Shown here: in pieces, positions 24,158-35,751 of the stretch
Position numbering within the stretch: position 1 is the stretch's first letter
How the letters are laid out: every line of letters starts with the position of its first letter
From: Rhizophagus irregularis
Lineage: Eukaryota; Glomeromycota; Glomeromycetes; Glomerales; Glomeraceae
Reading direction: 5' to 3'
Length of the DNA stretch: 64,000 nucleotides
Assembly (NCBI RefSeq): GCF_026210795.1
Contig: NC_089430.1
Span: 4,216,001 to 4,280,000 of the forward strand
Program-made: the position numbers and the translations under genes
Notes under the pieces: model-generated
What the model was told of the DNA's origin: nothing
Seen by the model: the letters and a program-made list of their open reading frames with translations, nothing else
Databases searched by the model: none

Positions 24158-24280
24158 TTACAAGTTCTAACAGGTCCAGGAGTAAAACTAAATTTATCAT
24201 GATTTAATAGAATAAGGGAACTGGTTCAATCTTGTTTTGGCATCGATTTCTTACATCTTTATCTACAACTACTTTCATAA
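24158..24280 (-). pseudogene. NmrA-like gene fragment (last exon piece)
   Basis: Words such as 'ggagtaaaactaaatttatcat' and 'caactactttcat' match the last exon of the intact gene at 35790-35945. The stop region and several stretches are altered, and the frame is broken. It lies on the right of the exon 2 fragment at 20764, the wrong order for one minus-strand gene, so the two fragments are separate relics. Confidence 0.7.
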
Positions 24281-26419
24281 TTTATATGAAATTTAGAATA
24301 GTCTCCATATAAATAATTTGAATTATGTAATATGAAAACCCGTGCCGTAATATGATATGCATGCGCCCGTATTTATATTATGGTCAAAATGATTTTTGTC
24401 TACAACTGAAAAATAAAATAAAAAAAATAAAGTCAAAATGATTTATTCCGGTTAATGAAATTTTTTAATTCATAGAATGAAAATTTTCTGAAATTTTATA
24501 CTTTCTATTTTTATTTTGTCAGTTTCTTTTTAAAAGCTGGAAAAATTTTTTAATTATTTTTTTATTTTTGGTTTTTTAATACTGAAAATAATTTTTTTTA
24601 ATCATTTTTTTTTTATTTTTTTTCGGTTCAAATCGAAATAGATTTTTTTTTTTTAATTAGTTTTCATTTTCGGTTACTAAAATTAAAATTTCTTTTTTAA
24701 TTGTTTTTTTTATGTTCAATCTTTCTTTCGGAGTCAAAAAATCATTTATTTTTGATTTTACGATCTTTTTCTTATTGTTAAATAGATTTTTTCTTTATTA
24801 ATATATTAATTATTTTACTAATAATTAATGCCAATAGAAAAGGATTTTTTTTTGCTATTGTTTTTTTTTATTGTTCCTTACCAATTGGAATAAAATTTAT
24901 AAAATTTAAGGGGTAACAGATTGTGTTAATTGTTTGGTGTACAGACGTAGAATGATATTGTAGTTCTTGCCGTTTATGGATAATGCTGGTGAGCTGGTAA
25001 AAATTTTTATATATTTTTCAACAGATTACGTGATTAGTTATCTTTAATATCGATTCATAGTAATAAGAACTATTTTTTTGTTTCCATAGTCTAAAATTTC
25101 TTAGATTATAATCAAGTTTATTTAATACAATGCAAAATAATAAAATTATTAAACTGTCCGCTTTGTGTACAAAATTATTCCAAATTATCTGTGATTAATA
25201 AAAAATTATTTATATTTTTCCAATAGTATTACAAATTTACAAAATAATTTTAACAAAAATAATAGTTTTAAAATGTATGTATTATTTCAAGTATTTGTAT
25301 TATTATTTTAAATACATATTTTCACATTAAATTATAGTAAATATTTATTATTATTAAATCGCTTGAATAGCGCAGTGCGTATTTCTATTGGCTACCATCA
25401 CGTGATTTCATAATAATTCGGCTTTTGAGATCTTTTTTCTTTTCATGTTCTCTCAACCTTGACCTTTTTTTGACGACCTTTCCGAAGGACTATCGCGGAG
25501 TTACGCCTTTCTTAATCGTTGACTTGGTTGGAGACAAACGGAAATTAAAAAAAAAAAAGAGAAGAGAAATCTCGTGATTTAGTTTCATAAAATTGTGATC
25601 TGCGTCTGTGTCACACGGCTATAGTTCTTTTTATTTTACCATGAATGTTTAAATAATCTTGTTATAGTAAATTTCACCATTCCGGAAAAATAATTATACC
25701 TTTATTTGATTTCAATGACAATAATAATGAAATTTATGAAAACCAATTCTAGAATTCTAGAAAATTAGAAATTTTTCTTACATAATCGAGGATCTATTTT
25801 TATACTAACTAAAAAATATGAAGAAATATTTAGGAATTTCAGATTTTTTAACAAATCTTTACAGAATTTGTTTAATTTAATAATATAAATAAGAAAGTTA
25901 ACGTTTTCAAAGATGAAATTTCATGTAGGGATAAAAAAAAAATAAACATTGTGAACATTATACCATAGAAATGAATGTACATGGATGATCTTGTATAACA
26001 TCAAATCGTTTGTAAAATGTAATTTTTATGGAATATTCTGATTCGAATTTCTTATAAATTAATAAAAATCATTTAAAAAAGATATTTACTGTATTACAGT
26101 AACTCTATTTGGTATAATGAGTTGTATTTATTATCTAATTATGTTTAATATTAAAATCTTTTTCTTACTAATTGATTTTTTTTGATTGACGAATGATGAG
26201 ACTTTGCATGAATATTCAGGACAATGAGAAATGTCGAATATTCATATATCATCTCTTTGTTTTTGGTAATTTGTTTAACAAACAATATCAATTTAGGATA
26301 TATATAATCAAATATTAATAAATTTTTGATTTACAAAGTATAAATAAGGTGGATTTAACGAAAAGAAACTATCAGATAATTTTAAACTTCTTTTTTTTAA
26401 AAAAAAATTTCATCACATC
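24281..26419. other. Intergenic: T-rich low-complexity tract, then upstream region of the NmrA pseudogene
   Basis: 24500-24860 is T-rich with CGGTT words. 25370-25510 is less AT-rich and combines ATTGGCTACC with CACGTG (25399-25404) and GACGACCTTTCCGAAGG. A related GACGACCCTTCCGAAG lies inverted at about 37668-37684. From about 26100 the sequence matches, inverted, the upstream region of the intact NmrA-like gene, including AAGGTGGATTTAACGAAAAG at 26346. Confidence 0.5.
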
Positions 26420-27432
26420 ATGAGTCACTCACCATTTAAAACTGTAACCATACAGTAGCAGGAGGTACGGTGATTTGGGTTATGTTATTGCCGAGGCATT
26501 TTTGAATGATGGATCTTATAACGTGAAGATTCTTCGAAAGAAACCAGAAAAAGAAAATGAAAAAGCTAAGCTGCTGGCTTCCAAGGGTGCAGAAATTATA
26601 TATGCGGATTATAGTCAAAACGATGATCTTGTCAAAGCTATTAAAGGAACAGATGTTATCGTCAGTGCTGTAAATTCTGATCCTAAAACTGAGAGCTTTT
26701 ATAATTCTCAAGCTCCACTGTTAGCCGCTGCCAAGGATGCCTCTGTGAAGAGGTTCATCCCATCTGAATTTACTGGAAGATTTAAGTATGATTTTTTTCT
26801 TATTTTTTTTTTGTTGATTTTTCTTTTTATTTAACAAAGATCTGGAGATCATTTTATCATAGACGATAAAGATAAATTTAGAGAAGAATTAGAAAAAAGT
26901 GGACTTGAGTACACATATATCGAAGTCTGAATATTTCAAGAATTCTTTGATTGGTTGGGATTCGATATTAAAAATAAGAAAGCTACTTTCTATGTTGATG
27001 CTAACGAAAAAATTCCCACTACTTCTTTGAATGATATTGGAAAATATACCGTAGAGACACTTAAAATACCAGAGGCTCGTAACGCTCGTATTAATATTGC
27101 TGGCTCATTCCTGTCATTAAATGAGTACCTTGAAATATTTGAAAAGGCTTCTGGTGAGTAAATATTTTATTTAATCGTTATTAAATTATGAATTTTTATA
27201 GTAATTAATTATGATGGTTTATGAAGGTTCAAAATGGGAAGTAATTGTGGATAAAGATGTAAGACATCGATACAAAAACAAGATTGAACCAGTTCCCCAA
27301 TTCTTGGATTATTACAAGGCTGTCCTTTTACAAGAAGGGGAGGTTAATCTAGAATTAGATAATGATAAATTCAGTTTTACTCCTAAACCTGTTACCGAGT
27401 TTATTGAAAAACTTGTAAAACAAGCGTCATAA
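26420..27432 (+). pseudogene. NmrA-like NAD(P)-binding gene, dead copy
   Basis: Exon blocks are 26420-26785, 26840-27153 and 27227-27432, equivalent to the three exons of the intact gene at 35752-36790. The ATG at 26420 is followed after 12 codons by TAG. There is a 5-base insertion and a 1-base loss right in the glycine-rich nucleotide loop. A TGA replaces the glycine codon in 'YVGLFQE' in exon 2. Splice sites are preserved. The rest is highly similar, so inactivation looks recent. A TATA-like TATAAATA lies at about 26339. Confidence 0.85.
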
Positions 27433-28368
27433 TTTATTGTAATTAATTTATTGAATGATGTTAATGCATCGTATGAGTTTCGGAATCAATATACTGAATA
27501 AATATACAAGTCTCTCTTATTTGTCATACTAAAATTAACTTCATAAATTTGAAGCGCACTTTTTTCATAAGCCTGTTATTATTATTATTATTTTTTTGAA
27601 TTAAACTTTATGGCTAAAAAATTTTTTTTGTCTCAAACCGGATTTTTTTTTTTTAATTAATAACAGTTTTATTGACGTCCTCGCTTTATAAACTTTTTGT
27701 TAACATTTTTTTTAATTGTCATTGTAAAAATCGTTAATTTTTTTTCTTTGCTCAAGAAAACAGATAGAATCGATTACATGTTACAAATTTTATGCTTAAA
27801 TAATCAAATCCTAAAAGAAAATTGATACTTTCAGGATAAATTTATCCATCATCTGTATCTATTATAAGAGAATGCATAAAACTGACCTATATACAGTATA
27901 AATTTATTATTGCTGATATCATTATAATTTATTACTATTCAAATTTCAATTTCAATTTCTGATTTTTTTTATTTATGACGAAAGATCGTTACAGAAAATA
28001 TAATAAATATGCAAAGAATCAGTAAACTAAATTATTTTTTAAAACTGCCCATCAAACCTACCCTCCAATAATAAAATCTATTACTACTACATCATTTAAG
28101 CAACTAAAATTTAACCAGTATCACGCAATTTAAATAACTATACCTAAATATGAATTTTTTAATAAATTATATTTGTAAAATCAAATATTATATATGATGC
28201 TAAAAATTAGAGTCTGTAATAAAAATGATTTTCCTGATTTATTTTAAATTCAATAAATTACATTTAATTGTGTATTTTCGTTATTTAATAATATGATGGT
28301 TCTAATTCTGTATACAAAAATATACATTTAAAATATTAGACCAAGACCCAGAAATATATATACAGGGG
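27433..28368. other. Intergenic, no gene seen
   Basis: The first 300 bp are weakly similar (inverted) to the 3' flank of the intact NmrA-like gene at 35520-35750 (shared AAGCGAGGAC). The rest is AT-rich. Confidence 0.45.
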
Positions 28369-28371
28369 CAG

Positions 28372-29790
28372 CCCTATGAAAAAAGTCTGTGTGATTTTTG
28401 TTGAAAAATCATTCAATTAAATTCACTACGATTTCTGTAAATTTGACCATACAATAATTGTGCTAAAAATTGCAATAAATCACACAATTATTGCATGGTA
28501 ATTCATTCAATAATTATCCTATTTTTGACCTGAATTTATACAATTATTGTGTGATTTCTGAGCCAAATTTTAGGCCATATTTTAGGAATTATAGGTTAAA
28601 TTTTACAGTAATAACAGGCAATTTATAAAGTGAAATTATGAATTTTTATTGACTTAAAATATAAAAAATATACACAATATTTTATCAATAAAATACATAC
28701 TAAATTTGATATAATCATAAATATAAAAATTTGTAAGAAAATAAAATAAAATAAAGTATGTTAATAACATGAAAGTAAATTAGTAGTATCAAAGAAGAAA
28801 GTAAATTATTAGTGTAAGTAAATTATTAGTATTAAATAAATAAAAAAGTATGAAGTTAGTGAAGAAAGCAAATTAGTAGTGTTAAAAAGTAAATTATTAG
28901 TGTTAGTAATAAAAAAGTATGAAGTTAGTGAAGAAAGCAAATTAGTGTGTTAAAAAGTAAATTATTAGTGTTAGTAATAAAAAAAAAGTATGAAGTTAGT
29001 GAAGAAAGCAAGTTAGTAACATTAAAATGTAAAAAGTTAGGAAAATAAAAAGATAAAGAACACAAGTTTTTCTTACCTGATATTTTAAAAGAAAGTTGAA
29101 GAAAAGTTAAAAGGTTAAAAAAACAAACAAAAACATTTCGCGTCATCATATTTATTTTGACGATCAGATCACGTGATCAACATATATAATTTAAGAGTTA
29201 ATTTTTACCGCATAATTCTGGCCAAATTATAATTCCAGTCAGAACTAATTGTGTAACCTAATAAAAAGTTTTTGACTTTTTTTTAGTTACAAGATGATAC
29301 AAAAATTTCACTAATGGGTCCGAAAGATGCCCGTTTATAAGCAAATATGCAGTTGAAATTTGTGTAACCTTACTGCATAAATCACTTTACTTAGGAAAAT
29401 CTATTTGTAATGGTTAAAAGTGGTCTATTTGACCCTAAAAGTGGTCAAATGTAACCATACAGGTAAAATGGAAAGTAGTATAGTATGATTACTCAAAAAT
29501 TGCTTTCTGTATCCTAAATTTAAGTCTATTTTCAAGTTGTACAATAATCACAATTTTTATTGTACAAAAATTGAATGTTTTCTGTATCCTAAATTTAAGT
29601 TGTATAAAGATCACACAAAAATTGAACATTTTCTATATTCTAAATTTAAGTTGTACAAAAATTGCATACTTTTAATATGCTTTGAAAAACTTCATAGCTA
29701 TTTTTATCCAAAAATCTGCAATAATTGTACAATTTCCACACGGACTTGAACAATTATCGTACAAAAATTGGATGATTTTTTTTCATAGGG
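28372..29790. mobile_element. Complete 1.4-kb non-autonomous TIR element
   Basis: It starts CCCTATGAAAAAA and ends TTTTTTTTCATAGGG, inverted terminal repeats of at least 13 bp. CAG flanks both sides (28369-28371, 29791-29793), a candidate 3-bp target duplication. Beyond the tips, both ends carry ACAATTATTG/TTGTACAA-rich subterminal repeats. The body is near-identical to 1-1197 and contains the about 70-bp tandem array at 28847-29020. No transposase. Superfamily is uncertain: a 3-bp duplication fits CACTA or Harbinger, but the tips match neither clearly. Confidence 0.85.
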
Positions 29791-29793
29791 CAG

Positions 29794-31473
29794 GGTACAC
29801 AGATGCGTCGCCTGCCGTCGCCTTTGCGTACAAGAATTTTTCGTCCAAAGTTAGATCATCAAGATTGTGTGATCAATTGGGACTTTGATCGAGTACTGAG
29901 TATCGAAATGATCGAGTATCGAGTAGAAGTCTATGAAAATAAATTATAAGGTACTAAATAAGTTAAGTTCCAGCCTATTTTTTATCAAAATTTTTATATG
30001 CATATTTTTGCAGGATTTTCAATATCAGGTGTCAATTATACGTAATACTCATATAAAAAGTCTCCGTAACAGAAAAAATTTTCGCCACCTGACCCTATAT
30101 CAGTATATATTTCTGGGTCCTATTAGACCTCAAATTTAAAAGGGTAGAACAAATAATCAATGGTAAAAACTGAACATTTATAATAAAAAAAAGCGTAAAA
30201 AAAGTATAAAAATAGATGTGTCGCATTATAGTGTCTGACAATATTCTTTTTTTACTTTTGATTATTTTGCCAAAAGTGTGTTAAAGAACTTTTAAAATTG
30301 TTGAGGTCTTATAGGAATTACGGCTACTTTATTTCATGTAGGTATGTATGTGACAAAAGATAGTTAATAGTTATTTTGTAGTATATTTCTATTATATATA
30401 ATATAATATTCATCAATCTTTTAACGTTATTATTCTATATCTGTTTTTTAATCTATTTATATTTTTTCCAACTATTTGTGGAGAGTTAATTTTTTATACC
30501 ATCACGCCTCGGATAGCGTGATACATCCAATCAGATCATCATGTAACATCTCTCCATAAATTCATAACATCTATAATAAGAACATTTAAAAAAAAATAAT
30601 TCTTTACATTTATATTAAATTTAATAAACAAATAAAAAAAACACTATTTTAAATTAGTAAAAAATGTTAGTTATTTCATGAAGGAGTCAGCTTGATAAAT
30701 TAATATCTGAAATTTACTTAACCTCAAGTCCTGTTCCATCTAAAAAAAAGTACCAAAACTACAACTATAAGTGAAAAAAAAACCAATCATGCATTGCACT
30801 GTAATTCTACACAAAAAGCTATTATGATAAAAAATTACTATTTGAGTAGTTCCATACAACATGTTGAACAACTTTGCTTAATCTTCCTTAACCTGTATCA
30901 CACTGCGCAAATTTCGGACGTTAGCCTGACACATTTCAGACGTGCGAATTTTCATTTGTTCAAATCAACTACATATTTAAAAAAAAAAATAAAATTCATT
31001 CGCCGCTAACCCAGGAAAAAATTTTTACTAAATATGTCAGTCATTCAGAAATCACCTAAATAAATAATTTTTTCCCAGGCGGCTGAGTACTTAAGAACTC
31101 TGCAGACGTACTTGCATATTTGGATGAGAAACAAACCATTTTATTTATTTTAGCTATACTTTTTTTTTTATTTTAAAAAAAAATAATTTTTCGAAAATAA
31201 GTTAAATTTTTCTGTTTATAGATTTTCTTCCCGAGTTAGAATCAGCTTTCTTATTTGTTAATTTGTATTTAACATAAATTTATTAAATTGAAATTTAAAT
31301 CCTTTGACTTACAAATGAATTATGTTAACTTGATCTAATATTAGATATCATCATTAAGTAGGTTATGTTTATAAAAATTTCAAACTGCTCATTTATTTTA
31401 ACGTCATTTTTCCTAATAACATGAAATTTTATTGTTAAAACTAGGAAACGGGAACCGTTGTAAGTCCGGAGCG
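29794..31473. other. Intergenic, no gene seen
   Basis: 29880-29935 has short GATCGAGTAT repeats. 30492-30515 is a hairpin with ATCACGC and GCGTGAT arms. 30998-31085 contains inverted arms around CCAGGAAAAAATT / AATTTTTTCCCAGG. Short apparent frames (e.g. 30794-31009) look like chance. Confidence 0.45.
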
Positions 31474-31673
31474 AGGTATAATAAATAAAGATGTAGCGAT
31501 ATTCTACTAATTAGCAGCATAACGCCTTGGAATTCCGGTAATTTTCTGCTGATTAGCAGCATAACGCCTTGGAATTCCTGGACTGAGAAACTCACGTGAT
31601 TGAAAATTTACACGTTATTTCCATAGATCATCATAGTGCGTAGACATATATAGTCCTTCGCTTCGCTCCGGAC
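31474..31673. mobile_element. Small inverted-repeat element with GTCCGGAGCGA ends
   Basis: Left arm GTCCGGAGCGAG (31474) and right arm CTTCGCTCCGGAC (ending 31673) are inverted copies with one mismatch. Inside, a 26-bp word beginning TTAGCAGCATAACGCC occurs twice, at 31511 and 31553 (42-bp period). The left flank plus arm (CTAGGAAACGGRAACCGTTG, then TAAGTCCGGAGCGA) recurs at 55433-55468, so this is a dispersed family. No clear target duplication. Confidence 0.6.
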
Positions 31674-31760
31674 AACAAATAAATTGTATTTAATGACATA
31701 AATATTTTTCTCAAAATTCAAAAATATAATAACTTTAATAATGTAAAAAGGGTATCCGAT

Positions 31761-31881
31761 CAAAAATCTCGACAGCCACTTGCACAACTAACACAAGATC
31801 GACAACAAAATCTCGACAATCCAAAATCTCGACAATCAAAATCTCGACAATCAAAATCTTGACAATCCAAAATCCCGACAA
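31761..31881. repeat. 15-bp minisatellite (AAAATCTCGACAATC)
   Basis: At least five adjacent copies of AAAATCTCGACAATC(C) run from 31807 to 31881, with a looser copy at 31761. Later copies differ by single bases (CTTGAC, CCCGAC). No coding frame. Confidence 0.85.
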
Positions 31882-32834
31882 GTTATTATATCGTTCAAAT
31901 GATTTTCGAGATTTCGTACCAAGAGCTGTAAAAAGTAGTTACGCTCAAAGATACTGTAAATTATCTTAAATAAAATCAGCAAGTTTGCCTTTAAAATAAT
32001 TGACTGCATTATCTATAAAAAATAAATTACAAAATATTATTATTATTATATTAATAAATGAAATAAGGAAGGAAATTAATTAAAAATATCATAACTTTGC
32101 TTAAGTGGTCGGTCAGTAAAAAAGGGAAATCCAAAATTTTGGTCAAATTTTTTTTTATTTCCAATCATGGACACGTGAACAAAGTTAGCTAACAAGTAAA
32201 CGTTAAATATGAAAAAAATAAAATTGAAGTACTAATTGAAAGATTGAAAGATAAACAGAAAAAAATCAAAAAAAAATTGATTGGTAATTCAAAAAAATAA
32301 AAAAAACTACAAAATGGCGCAGCAGAAATAAGAAACTTCTAGTACTATACAGTACCTCGCTTAAAAGTCAACTGCGAATATATTATATACGTATGGTAAA
32401 GGTTTCGACCTTTAATAAAATTATACAGCCTTTACGGGTGAAGTTTCATTTACTATAAATAAAAAAAATTTTTTCGCCACCCAACTCTCGCTACCCACAC
32501 TTTAAAAAGAGTTTTACCCTTATTTCTGCGTAACTATTCTTATTTTAGACAAGTAGTCTATTTTACTTTCGTGTCGTTACATTTTTAACATATTGTTATG
32601 CATTTTTCAAACGTTTTTCCTCGATCTTTCCTTGTCTCCCTGAAAAATTTCACGTGACTCGCCCAACTAGATCAGGTTACAAAATCAATAGATCAAAAAA
32701 GTTTCTTTTTTGAGCTTGCAGATCAATCAACAAGTACCAATGAAAAATACACACAAATGATTACTTTATGAACACTACCCTATTCGTTATAAATCCACGA
32801 GTCGAAATCTTAACACAAAATACCAGATTAGTAA
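31882..32834. other. Intergenic, no gene seen
   Basis: CACGTG sits at 32172 and 32651. Base composition becomes less AT-rich from about 32500 towards the following gene relic. A frame at 32768-32953 overlaps that relic in a different phase. Confidence 0.4.
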
Positions 32835-34245
32835 AATGCACTCGCTTTTTTTCTGCACAAAAATTATACCACGACGCATACAACAAAAATATTTCAACCA
32901 AATCCGTCAGAAAAACTCGTTGCCGCAAGAAAATATCGATTCCTTTTTGTTAAAACTCAATTTATAGATAAACCTATCCATCATCTTAAATATTGTCGTC
33001 CAGCAACTGCTCAGGATTATCCTAGGACCCCGAGCAATATATGTATAGGCAACAATATCGTTTGCTTAGTCACATGCTATTTTAGCCACGGTTAGACTGT
33101 TAGAGGTTGGATTTGCGTAAAATTAATGATATTTTTTGCTAATGTCATATTTTTTTCATTTGCTTATTTTCAAGAATTTTTGAAAAGTCATATGTTACAA
33201 TTGCTTATTTTTTGAGTAAATTTGGTATTATTTAATAATGCATTATATAACATCTAATATAAGCGATGGTAATATACTAATATGCAAAAGTTAATAGGGG
33301 ATGAAAAAAATTACTAATACGGATATTTTAGCTAAGATTATATTACTATTGAAAAAAGTGAAATTGTAAATCATAAATGCAAGAAAATTCGATCAAATAA
33401 TTTTTGTAAAATATGATATTATAAAGTCATATGGTTAGATTGCTTATTTTTGGGCAATTTGTGAAGTCACGCGTTGAGTTTGCTTATTTATCTTAATAAA
33501 ACCTTGCGTAGAACTATTATAAAAATTTTGACCTTACTTGTTACCTATATATGTATTGCTCGGGGTCCTATTATCCTTATTCGATACCATTTTTATCTTT
33601 TACACCTCGTCGTCAAACTCATATTAAAAATATCTTACAACAATTTCCAGCCATAGATAATGGCAACACTTCCTCTACTTCGTCTACAAATACTAACACT
33701 CAAGGAATTTCTCCTTCTAACTCTATCTCGCCACTACTAGACAATTCCTCGCTTGAAGACACAGCTGCTATAACTACAAGTACCGATAATCCTTTATCAC
33801 AACCAGTAAATAAAGATTTCCCAGATTTTCAACGACGCGTACATCAACGACGTGCGCGTATCCAAGCCGAAATAATGAAGAAGATGAAATACTTAGAGCG
33901 GATTTCACGGCTAAATATAAAGCTGCTGTGATAAAGCATTACAGATTGAACGCCGCGAAAATGCCTGATATATCGGGACGAGTGAAAAAAGACTTAGAAG
34001 GTATGAAATCACTACAAGCGCACTCGAGACTTACCTACGCTTACCACAAAAAGTTGTCTAATTTCGCAAAACGCCGAAGAAAAGCCATCAACAAGAACGT
34101 TTAGAGCAAGAAATTGCTAAATTTTCGCTAACATATTTAGATTACGCGGCCGTATGTGCAAGACGAGCTTTTTGATTCCGACACATCGGATAATACTAAA
34201 GTCGTAGAACGACGTCCTAACAACGTAACACCGAGATGAATAAAA
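32835..34245 (+). pseudogene. Unknown gene relic, split by a MITE and frameshifted
   Basis: One frame is open at 32835-33023 and continues exactly in phase at 33578-33931 if the MITE (33024-33569) and one copy of its 8-bp duplication are removed. The product has a proline/aromatic stretch around the junction (DYPYSIPFLSFTPRR), a Ser/Thr/Asn-rich linker (NGNTSSTSSTNTNTQ) and a basic helical segment (DFPDFQRRVHQRRARIQAEI). After 33870 the likely continuation is in another frame ('NEEDEILRADFTAKYKAA', basic helical), with a further shift near 34090. No start codon or domain was identified. Its G+C content is higher than its surroundings. It could be a transposon-encoded or host gene. Confidence 0.5.
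33024..33569. mobile_element. MITE with AGGACCCCGAGC ends and 8-bp target duplication
   Basis: Terminal inverted repeats begin AGGACCCCGAGCAATATA and end TATTGCTCGGGGTCCT. The duplication ATTATCCT lies at 33016-33023 and 33570-33577. An 8-bp duplication suggests a hAT-like superfamily, though the tips lack the usual CA. The interior repeats 'gattgcttatttt' words. A short relative is at 62667-62867 and a decayed one at about 47461-47626. Confidence 0.88.
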
Positions 34246-35012
34246 TCTCAACTCACACTCTCTTTTGCATCAAGATAAGAAATTGCGTCAGTCACTGGCT
34301 CTTTTCTCATGACTTCTCGATGACTGGTTCCAGCAAAAAGAATTAACCGGAGTCCTTATACCCAACATATAATATAGTAGACATACAGCTACATCATTAA
34401 AAACTTTTTAAACAATTTAGAATAGAGTGAATCATAAACCACCCATGACAGTGTTTACGGGCGGCAACCTTGTGGTTGATTGTTATTCTTTTCTTTTCTT
34501 TTCTTCCCGCTGTTCCGTACTGGTCGGGTTCTGGAACAGATGGATTTCTCTAGTGAGGGTCCGCTCCGTTACGGTTTGGACGAAGTTTTATAATGTTGTC
34601 CGCTTCTTTTATTCTGACTGACTCTCATAATTCCGGCTCTGAAAAAATGCGAACAGCCAATAGTAAATTTTTTTTTTGGCCGGATCCTAACTATTTTAAT
34701 ATTTTTCGGGTCCCCGAATAATTCTTTATTATTAATCTCATCATGATCAATTTAATTTCATAATCAATTTTTATTTCAATAAGATATCCATTTATGATTT
34801 TAATTAAACCTGTTTATTCTTGTAATTCAAGTCGTATGACCATTAAATTTTTATTTAACATATCCGGATTATATCTCCCCAATTATACGAACTTATAAAC
34901 TTTTTATAATAAGATATTTCATCCAGGCGGTCTTTAAAGAAGAGGATTTTGTTTCCCTCAGATATGCTAATTTAATTATCATTAGATGGTTACCTCTAGT
35001 ATCGCTATACGT
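34246..35012. other. Intergenic with a MITE fragment, no gene seen
   Basis: 34624-34680 matches the interior of the MITE at 62667-62867 (CATAATTCCGGC, CTGAA.AAATGCG, AATAGTAA) followed by a poly-T. The flanking 34440-34620 is less AT-rich but has no recognisable product. Confidence 0.45.
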
Positions 35013-35378
35013 CTAGGTAACCGGACTTTTCGCCGAATGGCCATTTTGCCGAAATCCATTTCACCGAAGCCATTTCACCGGAACATTGTGCCGAAAATAT
35101 GATAATTTTTAATCTTTTTTTTTTTTTGAGAAGACAAATAAATTATTTAATACATTATAATAAGTTACGTTTGTTTAAAAAAAGATAACATAATCATCAT
35201 AAAATGAAAAAGAAATAGTTGAAGAGAATTTGTACTTTGATAATGATCAAGGAAAATATGTTAATCACTAATATTTCGGCGAAATGTCCTTCAACGAAAT
35301 GGACGATTCGAGGAAAAGGATTCGGCGAAATGTCTATTCAATGAAATGCACATTCAGCGAAATGTCCTTTCGGCAAAA
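35013..35378. mobile_element. Putative MITE built of 'GCCGAAATGGCCATTT'-type repeats
   Basis: The left part has TTTTCGCCGAATGGCC, TTTTGCCGAAATCC and CATTTCACCGAAG. The right part has the inverted equivalents (TTCGGCGAAATGTCC and similar) ending CTTTCGGCAAAA. The same 8 bp, CTATACGT, occurs directly outside (35005-35012, 35379-35386), a candidate target duplication. The first 14 bp (CTAGGTAACCGGAC) are not mirrored at the right end, so the true borders are uncertain. Confidence 0.6.
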
Positions 35379-35751
35379 CTATACGTAACCATATGCCCAT
35401 ATTAAATTCATAGTAATCAGAGAGTTTAAAAAAATTTTTTTTGCTTTAACTTTTATTATTTTCGTGTAGACAGTAGGTGTTATCATAATGTACCATCGTC
35501 TTAATCAGATTAGCAATTATTAATAATTGAGTGGGAAAAAATTAACGATTTTTTACAATGATAAAAAATGATCATCAAAAAGTATTTAAAGCGAGGACAC
35601 TAAAATTATTACAAATAACTCCATTATTTATTAAAAAGAAAATTTCAAGACATAAAAGATTTCGAACCGAGATTACAATATAATGCATTCAACGAATTTT
35701 ATAATAAAAATTTGAATATTATTTGATTATTTGAAGAACCGATACGTTAAA

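Noticed and set aside
26475-27432. Functional NmrA-like gene using downstream starts
   Set aside because: The only ATG in context (26420) reads into a stop, the glycine-rich loop is disrupted and exon 2 has an in-frame TGA, so a working enzyme is unlikely.
31761-31881. CRISPR-like array
   Set aside because: Units are directly adjacent at 15-16 bp with no unique spacers. It is a minisatellite, and the context is eukaryotic.
32768-32953. 61-codon ATG frame
   Set aside because: It overlaps the split reading frame in another phase; the latter continues across the MITE junction and is better supported.
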